The notes: generated by a model from the letters alone, not told the origin. A stretch of 64,000 nt of DNA from Corbicula japonica (GCA_038501625.1 JAZAYU010000697.1:1-64000), one strand, 5' to 3'; numbered from the stretch's first letter, positions 42,584 through 56,308 are shown. Numbers and translations: made by a program.

Positions 42584-43007
42584 TATTTACACTCATTAAA
42601 ATCTCATTAATACAGAGATAACTAGAAGAATTTGTGATATAACGGCCTTTTCCAATGGCTGTTGGATCACTAGGTTGACGACAAAGTGAATGACGGCACG
42701 CTTTTTCGCAGCAACTCGTGGCGAAACGTGCGTGCACGACGACGTCACACGTCAAAACATTGTGCAACGTCCAATAAATTGTGAACGGTTCTACTATAGC
42801 CACGCCTTTTAAATTATTACGTCACACTGTTTACCATTGGAAATTATGATTCCTTAAATGAATAAGACTTCATCGTAGAGGACGAAGTTGAAGTGTAAAT
42901 ATTCTTCCTTGGTGGGGTATTTCTTTGTTCTCTGATGGGTCGGCGATTATTTCATTTCATGTACGTTAGACTACGCATGCGTACGCATAATTAACCAACA
43001 TTAGGGC
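42584..43007. other. Intergenic DNA
   Basis: Contains palindromes such as TGCGTACGCA near 42978. A 93-codon minus-strand frame at 42522-42803 overlaps the hairpin and is not supported. Confidence 0.4.
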
Positions 43008-43678
43008 GCAGGGTACAGTTTCCGAGGCGGCTTTCGGAGTCTGGGACTGCGCGCGAACTCTTGTTAACTGGAAATACAAAATTTGTACTGCTAAAATTGT
43101 GTTGTTGTATTTTCTGTGTTGGAGGGGGTGGTATCATGTAAACAACAAGCAACTGGTCTACAGAAATTATCCTTCAGGATTTAATAAGACCTATAAGCTC
43201 ACCCCTACCCCTGTTTTTCCAGTGCAAATTTGGCTAAAATCCTACATATCTGAAAGCCTGCAAAATATTTCCTGCAGGAACTTTTGAAATAAAACCCCTT
43301 CCCTGTTAATATTTAATATGTGCCCAATTCCCCAAGCAGATGGAAAGTGTCTCCCATCCAGCTTGATTTTTCAGCATTTGTCATTGAAATACCTCTCATT
43401 TTTCAGCATTTGTCATTGAAATACCTCACCGTCAAATTATTCTCAGATGCAGCCGAGCAGTCTGTGTTTTCATCCGGTTACTTTTCAACTCAGAACATAC
43501 AAAGCTACCATCCATGCATTTTAGCCACCATGATCAGATTTCTTATTGCACAAACTATACATAATTGAAAAAGAATCTCACATTTTAAATTTAAACAATC
43601 ATTTTAATGCATTTAATTCAAGGGTAACCCAAATATTTAAAAAATCGACCGGGACCAAAGTGCGAAACTGTACCCTGC
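43008..43678. mobile_element. ~670-bp element with GCAGGGTACAGTTTC ends
   Basis: GCAGGGTACAGTTTC (43008-43022) is repeated in reverse complement at 43664-43678. The interior has a 28-bp tandem duplication (TTTTCAGCATTTGTCATTG and on) near 43368-43427. No coding capacity recognised. Confidence 0.55.
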
Positions 43679-44360
43679 CCACTTATTTGCATTTATCGTG
43701 GTGAGGCATCAATTTTCGTACTTAATAACTTTATCTTAAAGATAAAAAATCGAGTTGAATTTCTTGGATTTTTTGTGCGTTTTGTCTCTGGCATCATGAA
43801 TTCTAACATTTAATGCTAAAACGTACTGTATATAAACATCTTTTTATATAATTGATGGAAAGTCACTTTGAGCGTTACACTTTTTTATTACAAATTTTAT
43901 TTCTTAACATTTTCTATAATTTTAAATTATATATGATTAATACATTTCCGCCGATGTAAAATCTATCAGACTGATAATATCATACTCTTTTTTTAAAAAT
44001 TTGTTATCCTTGTAGGCTACATCAATTATTTCATTCATATAATATCGATTTTTTTGTTAAAAACTGTAAACACGAATTAATGATCACACGACCATACAAT
44101 AGCTTTAAATTGGGCTTAACATTTTATAAACTGATAATGATATAAAAAAATGAACCAATCCAATTCTTTTTGTCATTTAATTTATCTAATGTCGTAATTC
44201 CTATTTCGTAATTTTAGCCTATTGTCGGCATAGCTTCTTGAGATAAATATATTTGTTACATGAAGGACTTGAATAAGTTTGTTAAGTTGAATAAGATTGT
44301 TTATGGTCTTATACACTTATCTTTGCTTATCATTGGGGCTCGCAATATTTTGTATTCAGT
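43679..44360. other. Intergenic DNA, no feature recognised
   Basis: AT-rich sequence only. Confidence 0.4.
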
Positions 44361-44361
44361 A

Positions 44362-44885
44362 TGTCTCTTATGGTTCGCTCCGCAGTAGAGAAATACCATT
44401 TGAAATTCACAGTAGCGCTATTTCTGCTGTGTCGCGTACGTAAATAGATATAGTCAGTACTGTTATCAGTAAAATAATTCGTTACCGATGTCATGAAATG
44501 ATGAAAACGTTTATCAAGGCTATCCGATCAACCACTTTTGCGATGTCCCGGCTGGCCAAGTCGGTTGCGATGTCGGAATTGCATAGCTAGGCGCTGTCGC
44601 CTTGACGGTTCGGGTTCGCTCCCGAGTAGAGGCAGTTTCATTTGAATTTCACAGTAGCGCAATTTGTGCAGTGTGCCGGCCGCACATATAGTCAGTACTG
44701 TTCTCAGTAAAATAATCCGTTACCGATATCATGCGGTGATGATAACGTATATCAGGGCTATCCGATCAACCATTTTTGGGTGTTGTTCCGGCTTGCTTAG
44801 TCTGCGGATTTGTCAGAATTGCATGGCTAGACGCTGTCGCCGTGACGGTGCGGGTTCGATCCCCAGTAGAGGCAATACCATTCAA
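44362..44885 (+). repeat. tRNA-related SINE, two and a half tandem copies (~240 bp)
   Basis: Repeats with a period of about 236-244 bp share CAGTAGAG, TTTGAATTTCACAGTAGCGC and TATAGTCAGTACTGTT. The best copy has an A-box-like TGGCCAAGTCGG (44553-44564) and a B-box/T-arm CGGGTTCGCTCCCG (44611-44624). The next copy has GGGTTCGATCCCC. This is the pol III promoter layout of tRNA-derived SINEs. A decayed piece (GGCTAGGCGATGTCGCCGTG) lies near 48785. Confidence 0.65.
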
Positions 44886-46880
44886 AACTTTTGCATATTC
44901 TGTTCCGTTTAGTACTAACTTTAATGCTCTAAAGTAATAAAGGACGATCAACTGTGTGCTCATATTCTTAATAAAGCTGCACTTTTCTTGAAAAAAAAAA
45001 CAACAACAAACACAACAGCTTATTATATATTCGTTCATATAACTTCTTGCATTAAAATAACATTTGACAAAAAATCGAGCAGAACGTCATCAGCATTTTT
45101 CGAAATTGTAAATTGTTCCTCTGTACTTTTTTATTCTTGCTTGGAACATTTTTATGTGTTTACAAATATATATTGTATATATTCTTATAGCATGTTTTTA
45201 TATACCTGATTATTGATTCTTATTGTATTTAATGTACGCCGACCTTGTTTTATTAGATTATCATTGTCCTTTAGCAATAGTCGTTCAATTTAAAGGAGTA
45301 TTTGTTCCTTATATGACTGACACCCCGATTTCTTATCAGAAAACAGCAAGATATATGCTGCGGACTGTTTTTGAACACCAGGAATTTAATAAATTGAGGA
45401 ACTGTATATTTCAAGTATAAGTTTATTACAGATTAGCATTTATTTTGACACGTTTACACTTTTTAGATATTTTTTAATTGTAACAACGTTTTATTTATAT
45501 TTTCCTTCAAAGTTTAACATTTAATAATAATTAACAATATCAGTTTTTACCTTTACAAAACTATACATGATGTGTATCATTATTATACGTAAAATCCATA
45601 TTTAAAAATATGGAATCATTAAAAGTTAAATAAACGTTTGTATCAGAAATAACAAGTGTCAGGTTAGCTGCTGTGAAACAGGTGCATATTGCTATTTGTC
45701 TCATAAATTACACATACATGTTTGTCACATTTTGTCGAATGTTTCAAGTGTCAACAGATTGTCAACATTTGACAAACTACATTTTTGTATGATAACGCAT
45801 TGTTCCAATATTTCCAATTTTTTTAAAAGAGTTTACATATAACAAGATTTCTTTAAAAAATCAGAATAACTGGAACACTTGAAAGATCTGAAGAGTACAA
45901 AATGTTTCAGTGAAAGATAGGTAAATCAACAAATATTTGTTATAACTTAATAGATCATAAAAAATTTATCAAATATGCTTACTTATAAAATGTTCGATTA
46001 TTTGACAAAGTGAAATTCTTTGAAAGGTTAACAAAAACATTTTTTAAGTTTTACCCTTTATTTTCTTAAATGTTGTTTTCACATAATCATGTTTTTATAT
46101 TCTAAAACCAACTTTAATAAAATAAATGATCTATTGAATGATAGATATATCTTTACAATGTATGTTATTGTGTTATGAATCTGTAATATAACATATTTAG
46201 ATTATATATAGGTTTAGCATAACAACTGAGAGTTCCGATTTGTCACTAACTACAATTTAAAAATGTTACACCATTTCACGCTTAAATTTATCTAGTATAC
46301 TTAATTTGTTTAAACATTTCTCTATAAAAGATATGTTCACCATTAAGGGTGTCCTCGCTGCATATCAGCAAGGCAGTAAACAGATTGAATGCGTATCGAT
46401 ACTTTGGTTTTAGCACCGGTAGATGACGTGTTTAAATGACATTTTTGTAGCAATTATTTATTTAAGCTATCTAGAGTTATCACTTGGTCTGTTTCATATT
46501 AATTGAAAGCCTGCCGTTACACCCGTGTCCGCAGATTAAATTGTTAAAGCAGAATTTAAACAAATATTGCCCGTTTAGTATTAAGACACTTACGGCGATT
46601 TCTTTTTAAACGTCGTCATTGTTCACAACTTCTAATTATTTCATTATTTCTTTTTGCCTTAAGACCTTTAAGAAGTGTCTCATCTACACTTAAAATGTCA
46701 ACTTATAACAACAAGCACATTTGTTGATATTAATAAAAAAATAAAACATAACGATACGTATGGGGAATAGGTGGTACATAGTGAATAGCCATCCATCCAT
46801 GTATACGCAACTAGTAATCATAACAAGCTTTAGCTTTCCAAAAAGCTAGTCGGCCATTAGCAAATAAATGAATAGAATAA
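44886..46880. other. Intergenic AT-rich DNA, no gene recognised
   Basis: Several short open frames (for example 45223-45420) show no family signal. Confidence 0.4.
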
Positions 46881-46890
46881 CTATGTATTC

Positions 46891-47742
46891 GTGCTTGCAT
46901 TTTCTTTTGCACCAATGGAAGTCAATGATGTGGCCAGTTTTCTGTCGATCAATGTCACACAGATTGTATCTGACAAACTATTAGTGAAATTAGTTGATGT
47001 TTCAAGTTTCAACAATGGTAGATTCCTAGAATTTATAGATTTTGAAGAAAAATACTCGATACAGACAAATTTCTTGCAATATCAAAATCTGGTACATTCA
47101 TTGAGATCTTTTTTAGCAACATTGAGTTTTTCCCATAAAGCAAATAAAATGGAAAACCCAATACAGCCATTTATTATTAGAGTAATTACAAAAAATATTA
47201 AAGGATGTAGAAACATATACGACTCACTTTCAAACAATAAAGTTTCACCAAGTTCAAGAAGAAAATGGGAATCGGAGTTAAACTTGATGAATAATATTAA
47301 TTGGAAATTTGTATACAGTCTCCCCTTTAAAACTACAACGGACCCCAAATTACAATGATTACAAGTAAGAATAAATCATAGAATATTAGGTACAAACTAT
47401 CTAAGGGCAAAAATGGGTTTAAGAAATGATAACTTATGTACTTTTTGTCTAGGAGCTCCAGAAACAATTAAACACTTGTTTTGGAAATGTGATATTGTCC
47501 AACAATTCTGGAACAGTATAAGAATATGGATTCTCTCTAAGATACCCTCATTTACAATAGATTTAACAGAAAGCAACATTTTGTTCGGGATAAAAGAGAA
47601 ACATAGCACAGTTTTGAACTCAATTTTGTTAACAGCCAAGTACCATATATATCAATGTAAAATGAAATCGTCTGCACCTGTGATTGAAGTTTTTAAAAAA
47701 CAAATATCATCATTAATAAAAGTTGAGAAGTTCAATGCATAA
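46891..47742 (+). pseudogene. LINE ORF2 3' fragment with zinc-binding C-terminus, one nonsense codon
   Basis: One frame reads from 46891 to 47742 with a single TGA at 47356-47358. Downstream of it come VRINHRILGTNYLRAKMGL, LCTFCLGAPETIKHLFWKCD and IVQQFWNSIRIW, typical of the zf-RVT C-terminal region of L1/Tx1-like reverse transcriptases. The protein is 5'-truncated, as usual for LINE insertions. Confidence 0.8.
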
Positions 47743-48864
47743 AAAACATTTAAAATGAATTACTTCGATACAGTATGGCAACGGTACACAGCTCTTCTAT
47801 AGAGGCCTTACAGGCGTGGTGTTCCCCTTCCCACAGTTTTGCTCAGGTTAGTCTAAGGATGTTTTGTTGTTTGTTTGTTTTTCTTTTAGTTTTGTTTTGG
47901 CTGTGTGTGAGAGTGTGTGTTTGTTGTGGTTGAAAGGTTCCAAAACCTTTCTAAAAGTATAAGTTCAAATATGGTTAAAAAACTCCAGGGAACCAGTTCA
48001 CATAAAACATCCACCAGGTGTCCTTGTTCCCGATCATATATTTTTTCTCTCCTTTTTTTCTCCAAGCTTACCAACATAAAGTTAGTCATAAACATTCCAT
48101 TCAAATTAGCCACAGGCAAAAATGCAATTTAAAGCAACCAAAACTATAATATTTTGTTATAAAACTTCCAGTTGCACTGCATTACTTGAAAGAAACATAT
48201 AATCTATCTTTTTAAATAAATTTGCTCTCTGACATTTGCATGTAATGATTTATAATGTCAGTTTGTTTATGCATTACTTTTGACAATGATGCAGTGGCTT
48301 TATATGTATTTATATTATTTATATTAATGTTGACTTGTTTTCCCTAAAGTTGGTATAATTAGTAAAAGACAATTCAATGTAAGTAATTATGTTTGACTAA
48401 TGTATTATGATTTTTATGTTTGTGGTATGTTGTGTATGTGCATATATATATATATAGCTGTTTGAATTGAATTATCTCCCTTTAACTTAATATATATCTT
48501 CAATTCAGTGTATCGAAAGATCCAGCTGACTTTCATTGTGTGTGTCTCTGTCTATAGCACTAGTGTGCATAAAAACTCCAAAAAATAAAAAGGAGGAAGC
48601 ACGATGCTAATAGATGTGTATATGTAATTGTCCTACATGTTTGTATATGTATAAAAATAAGTGTATGTAAATGTCTAGGCAATCAGAGGGTCATTTGTGG
48701 ATAGTTATGGTTTATATGCGTTGCCGGAAAATTTCTCTATGAGAACTTGGATGGCACGTCTATAACCATGTACAGCACTCTTGGCTAGGCGATGTCGCCG
48801 TGTCTGGTGCTTAGATCTGTTCCTTTATGTCTGAAGGTTTGTTCGTTGGTTACTTATCTCACCC

Positions 48865-48896
<32 letters not shown>

Positions 48897-48900
48897 TGGA
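47743..48900 (+). other. Probable LINE 3'UTR, then (AT)n microsatellites
   Basis: GT- and T-rich sequence follows the LINE stop. (AT)n tracts occur at about 48446-48464 and 48863-48892. No gene. Confidence 0.4.
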
Positions 48901-49105
48901 AATAGAAATAAAAGTTAAAAAAAACTATTTGTGTAATTAGTTGATGTTTCAAGTTTATTTCCATTTACATTCTCTTTATGTAAACATAAACAAGAGAACA
49001 TATATACATTGTACAATGCTGTTACTTTAAAGCATGCAAACAAAGTTGAACGGCTGATGTTTGATTTATTAAAACATGAAGAAGACTTATACCGGCAAAA
49101 GGCAT

Positions 49106-49874
49106 ACAAGTTAAACTCAATTTGGATTGCAACTGCGATGAGTCCAACCGTTCACAATTGATCCCAAGAAGAGAAATAATCATGCCTCTAGTAGACGTTA
49201 TTATTTTTTTTATTCAGGACGTGTAGAAATAATGACGTTGTTTAAGCACCATAGAACTTTCCTCAGTCGATGCTTATTTGTAAAGTGAGCAGAAAAGCGA
49301 TGCTTATAATATTCAATATCCATTACCAACATTCTAAAGTGTAGTTTTAGTTGGGTCAGCAGATCTCTTCAAACTTGAAGTTGACGAGCGTTAGAAGACA
49401 GTAAACAATAAATTAGGATGCTGATGCATTTATTATTTTCACTTAAGCTTTATGCTGCTCATATCTTTGTTTTTGTTTGAACGATTTTCTCTGAAATTAT
49501 TACAGAAACTCAAGAAGCACTATTTGTATTTAAATTAATATATCATCAAAGAAATTGTCGTTATGCCACTGTTCTGAAAATTCTTCACAACTATTTGTCT
49601 ACTTTAAAGGCTGGTTTTGCATTGTTTGCAGTATAATCTAGAAGAACCCCCTTACATAGAAGTGATAGTGCTTGTGTTGTCTACCTTACTGTACTTGTCA
49701 AAATAATGTTATTGTTTAGTATTCCAAGACCAAGTCCAGATCCATTATATTGCATGTGTATGGGGAAGCAGACAGTGGGGTCAGGGGGATCCCCGGAAAT
49801 CTTTTACAAGTTAAACTTAATTTGGATTGCAACTGCGACGAGTCCAACCGTTCACAATTGATCCCAAAAAGAGA
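49106..49874. repeat. 69-bp direct repeat, 700 bp apart
   Basis: ACAAGTTAAACTCAATTTGG with the next 49 bases occurs at 49106-49174 and 49806-49874 with a few substitutions, including GAGTCCAACCGTTCACAATT. The DNA between may be an insertion or one unit of a longer repeat. Confidence 0.7.
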
Positions 49875-52654
49875 ACGCGTTTATGCTAATGACCGACTAT
49901 CTTTTTGTTAATTTTTTTTACAGACAGCCTTTCCCGCCAAAGTCGGATAGTCGTTAGTCTCTAAGAAAAACATACACGATGTCTTGCTTTTGACCAACAA
50001 AATCAATATAACGGATCGAATCTATTTCATATATGGGATCATCCTGAACAGTTGTTTGATTAAAAAAAGTATCAGTTCATTTTATAAGCAACTATATTTT
50101 GCTATGAAGGTTTGCATCACGTGACTTTCTAAAAAAAACGCATAACATTATTTCTATACCATGAAGAAAATACAACACACGTATGTTTATATATTTTAAC
50201 ATGTCGTTATAGATCAGCTCAATTTCTGATTTGATGTTACTACAACGACCGAATATTGTTTCAACAACATTTAGAAGACTTTTCTTGCAAAAAGGGGGAA
50301 CGGAATAGCATTCTCAAGCTTTAGACGGGCGGCTTTGTCTAAAGTGACCACGTCCGGTGCCGCTGTTAACCTGTGTTACCCTTCACAGTTCAAGTTTGGT
50401 CCATAATAATATCAGCTAACATTCTGATTAGCCGTAACTACAATGTCAAAACATCAGTCCCTCAGTCTCTAAAGTATATTTTTGTTCCAGTTTGGTCCAT
50501 TACAAGCAATCAAACATCAGCCTCTATGGTATCTTTTTGCATGAGTCTTAGAAAACGGCGCTATAGTCTAAATTCAGTTCCGTCTGGACCGTTATATCAG
50601 TGTTAACGGTGTTCAGGCTTAAGATCTCACGTTTGGTCGATTATAATATGTCGGTCATCAGGATGACCGACAATAAATTAGTGTCGTAGCTATACAACAT
50701 ATGCTTAAATTTATTGTAAATTTATATCAAGACCAATGAGAGGTGTTAATTTAATAATACAATAGTGTCTTAATACACTTTTAATGTATTAACATTACAT
50801 GGTTTTATTTTATGATTTTCAGTGAATTATAGAATTTCCCGGTGAAATAAAAGTCATATATCACTGTTGATTTTCATTGAAACTTAAAAAAATTGAAACT
50901 TGCGTGCTATCGAACTTGTAAACAAGTCAAATATTCTATGAAAGTATATTGGCATCATATTTCGCCTCACATACACGTTTATCTTATGAAAAACAAACTT
51001 AATTTTTTTTTAAATTTATGTTTGGAATACGACACCTGTTTGGTAATACCCGCCCCCGATTTAAATAACAGCAAATTGTTGAGTGAAATCAAGAAAAATA
51101 GTTAAACCTCACCCGCCTTTCATATTCTTGCAAAAGTTTTCATAATTTACTATTGAAAGGAGCCTGGACGTGTATTATTTTCCAGTGCCTCCCATCTTCG
51201 AAATATGCCGCTTATTTCGTGGATATTAAAAAGCCAACTGACGATGACCATCCTCTCAGTTGTTCTATCGAACAACATTTTGCCGTTAGAAAGATTTTGA
51301 TGATATTCTTTTTATCGTTAAAAGTTCATTGTGATTTATTTTCCTGTTCTGGTCTTTACCATCATCTCGTCACTTCGCGTATACGAGTACATGTAAGAGT
51401 GAAAGGACGATAGTTAAGGAGCGATTATTTGATTGCAGAAATGTTGATTTATTTGCAATATGTTAATTTTTAATAACCTTGTCGCGGGATTTGGAAATTA
51501 TATCGCTACAGTTCTAGAAAATAACAGATTCGCTTATATGTTCTGTTCAGTACAAGATAAATGTCACTGAAGATTGAAGTGGTGACACAGAAAAATGTAG
51601 TATCTCAAACACATATTTTTGTGGCAAAAAAGAAAGAGTAGAGGTTTTTCCATATCGTTTAGGTACAAAGTTATTGGCATTATCTAGTGACGAAGCTATA
51701 TAACTGTCTTAATTCTTAAGCTGTTCTTGATACGTTTACACTTATTATTGTCTTAAAATAAGTATAGCCTAAAATCTTTACGTCGTATAATTATGATACA
51801 CAATGCTTTGGTATCGTTTAATGCCAGCTTCGCGAATTTTCGCATTCAAATATACAGAATTGTGGTAGGGCCATCTTCTTTAAACGTCTTGATCTGAAAA
51901 GCGAAACCACGAAAGAACGATTACGAAAACGCAAGAACACGATTAAAGTAACTGTGAAAGCGAAAAAACACAAATGGGGTACACCTTTCAATGTAAGTCT
52001 AAAGAAATTACTACAAATTTCAATTTCAATTAGATATTAAACCGGCGAGCGACCTCCGTAAACATCTCGTCGCCCTAATTCCAGAGGGACGTAAGTCATT
52101 TTTTGGCAATATTGAGTGTTTGGTACCGTTGTGTTCGTTTTTTCAAGCTCTACAAGACTATATGAGTTATATCCGTGTGGAACTATTCTTTATAGACAAA
52201 AATTCAATTCCACGAAGACGTAAGTCATGATTAATCGTTAGTGGTTATTTCCAAAGTGCCGTAACAAAAGGGCCAATCAGAATCAGCCTTTCAGGGAAAA
52301 CATGGCTGCCGATGAATGAAAATCTTTTTAACTTCAATAATTTATATCTTATTTTTGCATATATGCACAAAGCAATGCAAGTATTTGTACTTTATTTAGT
52401 GGTTTATAGCATATACATTTAAGATTATTTGATAATTGGAAGCAAAAATACTTTAATCAGTGTGATTTGTCATGTATCATAGAAGTACATCTTTCGGATA
52501 CTGTACATTTCGGATAAACAGAAGTTCCGCATTGATGTAAAAACTCCTGTTAAAAGTTATTCTTATGCATTTGCATGTAAATTAAATCAGATATATTTTT
52601 TTAACAATACCCCAAAGCATTCTGTCTATGTGTTTGTTCCATGGCCAGGAAGTT
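49875..52654. other. Intergenic DNA, no gene recognised
   Basis: Short frames at 50373-50606, 50893-51105 and 51153-51413 lack support. Confidence 0.4.
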
Positions 52655-52995
52655 AGCAGTGCAGCAGTAACAGCAGTAACACTGCAGTAACACTGCTGGC
52701 AGTAACAGCAGTAACACTGCTGTAACACTGCTGGCAGTAACAGCAGTAACACTGCTGTAACACTGCTGGCAGTAACAGCAGTAACAGCAGTAACACTGCT
52801 GTAACACTGCTGGCAGTGTTACAGCAGTAACACTGCTGTAACACTGCTGGCCGTAACAGCAGTAATACTGCTGGGACTAACACCAGTAACACTGCCGGCA
52901 GTTACAACAGTAACACTGCTTGCGGAACAGCAGTAATACAAGTGTTACTGTTGGTAGTAACAGAAGTGCTGCTGTTACTGATGGCACCAACAACT
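52655..52995. repeat. CAGCAGTAACACTGCTG minisatellite
   Basis: Overlapping CAGCAGTAACA and CACTGCTGTAACACTGCTGG units form a self-complementary array. The Cys/Tyr/Leu-rich frames through it are artefacts. Confidence 0.9.
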
Positions 52996-53191
52996 GTTAG
53001 CAAAAGCACATGTATCAGAACATATACATTTGAAATTTGAACTAGGAAAGTCTTCAACCATGCTAGCATTATCACTGCTGACAGTAATATGCATTTCAAA
53101 AGTATCCACATTCAGAAAACACAGCCTCATACAGCTGTAAAGAAGACAGGAAATGAGAACTTGAGTTTATATTATGATTAAATTCACTTCA

Positions 53192-55097
53192 GTCGGCGAA
53201 GGCGAAGAAGCTTCCGTTGCCGACGGCAAGCCTTTCAGGCAATGCCACCATTCAATAGAGTCTTTCTTTTACACGGACACTAACGCTGCCAGCTACGCCC
53301 CTGAGTCGTTGTGCAAAAAAAAAACAGTCACACCAATTTTAGTATATGACTATCCCCTCTCAATCACAAGTTACCGCTTCTCGACCCAAGCTGTCGTCGA
53401 ATGGCAGTAACCAGCAGTAAAAACATGTGAAATTGCTTTGATGCCATGCTTTTTTTCTATGAAAATTTCACGTTATATACACATTCAGCACTATAACTTT
53501 GTGATTTAACAAGCGCAGATATTCATTCTTGTCCTTGCTAACATTGTTAATATGTCCAATGCCATCTGGGTTTAACTGTCGGCGAAGGTGAAAAAGCTTC
53601 CGTTGCCGACGGCAAGCCTTTCAGACAATGCCACCCTTGAGAAGAGTAGTATTTTGACACGTACACTAACGCTGCCAGCTCCGCACCTGACTCGCTGTGC
53701 AAACAAATTTTACGACCAATTTTAGGATATGACTATCCCCTCTCAACCACAAGTTACCGCTTCTCGATCCAAACTGTCGTAGAATGTCAGTAACCAGCAG
53801 TAAAAACATATTAAATTGCTTTGATGCCATGCTTTTTTCTATGAAAATTTCACGTTAAATACACATTCAGCATTCGAACTTTGTGATTAAACAAGCGCAG
53901 ATATTCATTCTTTTCCTTGCTAACATTGTTAATAGGTTCAAAGCCATCTGGGTTTATCAGTCGGTGAAGGTGAAACAGTTTCCGTTGCCGACGGCAAGCC
54001 TTTCAGGCAATGACACCCTTCAAAAGAGTCGTTTTTTGACACGGACACTAACGCTGCCAGCGCCGCCCCTGAGTCGTTGTGCAAAAAACATTATGTCCAA
54101 TTTTACGATATGACTATCCCCTCTCAATCACAAGTTACCGCTTCTCGATCCAAGCTGTCATCGAACGGCAGCAACCAGCAGTATAAACATATCAAATTGC
54201 TTTGATGCCATGCATTTTTCTATGAAAATTTCACGGTATATATACACATTCAGCATTAGAACTTTGTGATTAAACAAGCGCAGATATTCATTCTTTTGCT
54301 TGCTAACATTGTTAATAGGTCCAATGCAATCTGGGTTTAACAGTTGGCGAAGGTGAAGAAGTTTTCGTTGCCGACGGCAAACCTCTCAGGCAATGCCACC
54401 CTTCAAAAGAGTATTTTTTTACACCGACACTAACGCTGCCAGCTACGCCCCTGAATCGTTGTGCAAAAAAACAGTCACACCAATTTTAGAATGTGACTAT
54501 CCCCTCTCAATCACAAGTTACCGCTTCTCGATCCAAGCTGTCGTCGAATGGCAGTAACCAGCAGTAAAAACATATGAAATTGCTTTGATGCAATGCTTTT
54601 TGTTTTCTATGAAAATTTCACGTTATATACACATAGAGCATTAGAACTTTGCGATTTTACAAGCCCAGATATTCATTCTTGTCCTTGCTAACATTGTCAA
54701 TAGGTCCAATGTCATCTAGGTTTAACAGTCGGCAAAGGTGAAAATCCCCCGTTGCCGACGGCAAGCCTTTCAGACAATGCCACCCTTCAAAAGAGTAGTA
54801 TTTTGACACGGGAACTAACGTTGCCAGCTCCGCACCTGACTCGCTGTGCAAAAAAAATATTACTACCAATTTTAGGATATGACTATCCCCTCTCAACCAC
54901 AAGTTACCGCTTCTCGATCTTAGCTGTGGTCGAATGGCAGTAACCAGCAGTAAAAACATATCAAATTGCTTTGATCCCACGCTTTTTTTCTATGAAAATT
55001 TCACGTTATATACACATTCAGCATTCGAACTTTGTGATTAAACAAGCGCAGATATTCATTCTTTTCCTTGCTAACATTGTTAATTGGTCCAATGCCA
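53192..55097. repeat. 383-bp satellite, five tandem units
   Basis: Units start at 53192, 53578, 53960, 54343 and 54728 (periods 382-386 bp). Each contains the hairpin TTGCCGACGGCAA, GACACTAACGCTGCCAG, ACTATCCCCTCTCAATCACA and ACATTCAGCA. A diverged partial unit continues at 56309-56625. Confidence 0.93.
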
Positions 55098-56308
55098 AAA
55101 AGGGCGAAAGAGCGGACCGGCGGTATTGCCGCCGTTGAACCGCACTTAATCGCCCTATAAGGCGGTCTATGTGAGACGACAACGACGTTTAAGATCGGTA
55201 ATTTGATTACAAATGGAGTAATATAGCGATAAAAGCCGTTCCAAAAACGGTCTGTTTATGACTCATACCTGACCATAATTGCAATTGCCACTCTCGCACT
55301 GGGCCGATTTTTATGAAAGTTCAAAGAATTATGTGAAAATTAACGTTCTATCGATTGCAGTTTTGATTTTCCATTTTTTCTGTATAAATTGCATTATTAA
55401 ATGGCACTTACCATACAATGTATATAGTCTGTATATAGGAAAAGTACAATTGAAAAATACAATAAAGTCAGTCTTAAAAGTGCCATCTTCAGTTCAGCCC
55501 CTGCTGGGAATCGAACCCAGGCCTCTCTCCATGTAAATGGAAAGTATTCTACCACTGAACTACAAGGGCGATCGTTTGAAAGTGGCCTATGAGACTGTAA
55601 TACACATATGCAATACAGTATATAAATAATACAGATACAATAAAAAAAATACATCAAATAACAACAGGCTCTTTTTCCCATCTGCTTTTTTAAGGGCTTG
55701 GGACCTTCAACTTTAATACAAATACAAGTTGGCAGCATAAGAAGAAGAGCAGGATGTTGATGATGATGAAGGTGATGATTTAGAATGATAAATGATATCA
55801 AATGTCCAAAATTAAGCATTACTGTCCACTGGTGATGATGATTTGCTGTTGCTACTGTAGCTGCTGCTAACAAATTCACTTACTTACTTACTTATCACTT
55901 ATTACATACACATACCTACCAATAACTGATCTTGTTCTTCTTGTAGCTTTCTCTTCTTCTCCATCCTGCTCTTCTCCCTTGTGGACTTCCACTCCTTCAA
56001 TGACTCAGTCATGGTAGTGGCACAGTAGCAATGACCGTAGTACTGGTGGTGTTTGTCATCGGTCCTCAATTCTCCGCACCTGACAGCTGTATGTTGGCTT
56101 GGCTGTCCTTGTGTATTGACGGACATTCTCCAGCCTCCTTTCTGTGGTATACTTTCTTTCTGTACCAGGCTGTTGTTCTTGCCAATGTGGGGATGCTGCT
56201 GTTTGCTTCTAGTGCGGAAGGGGTGTCACTTCCGTGTAGTTCGTCAGTTCCGGGTTTGGGCCGAATGGGTATTGGAACCCTCGGACATGTCCAGTCTGGA
56301 TTGACAGA
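55098..56308. mobile_element. 1.2-kb insertion in the 383-bp satellite
   Basis: Satellite homology stops at GTCCAATGCC (about 55097) and resumes at GTCGTCGAATGGCAGTAACC (about 56315). The sequence between is unrelated, starts with a GGCGGTATTGCCGCC hairpin and contains a tRNA-like gene on the minus strand. A minus-strand frame at 55902-56126 has a charged helix (STREKSRMEKKRKLQEEQDQ) followed by a GTAGGT donor-like site; it may be a captured exon, but this is weak. Confidence 0.5.
55498..55570 (-). tRNA. tRNA-like gene or SINE head, anticodon unassigned
   Basis: On the minus strand a 73-nt sequence has a 7-bp acceptor stem (GCCCTTG with CAGGGGC, one G-U), a D-arm (GTTCAGTGGTAGAAT) and a perfect T-arm (CTGGGTTCGATTCCCAG). 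A TTTT run follows about 17 nt downstream. The anticodon arm is odd: stem TTTCC/GGAGA with an 8-nt loop, so the anticodon is not clear. It could be a tRNA pseudogene or the head of a SINE. Confidence 0.5.

Noticed and set aside
42522..42803. 93-codon minus-strand frame
   Set aside because: Overlaps the hairpin MITE and shows no domain or coding pattern.
55902..56126. Minus-strand frame with a charged helix and GTAGGT donor-like site
   Set aside because: Suggestive of an exon, but no acceptor or neighbouring exon could be placed; mentioned only within the insertion.
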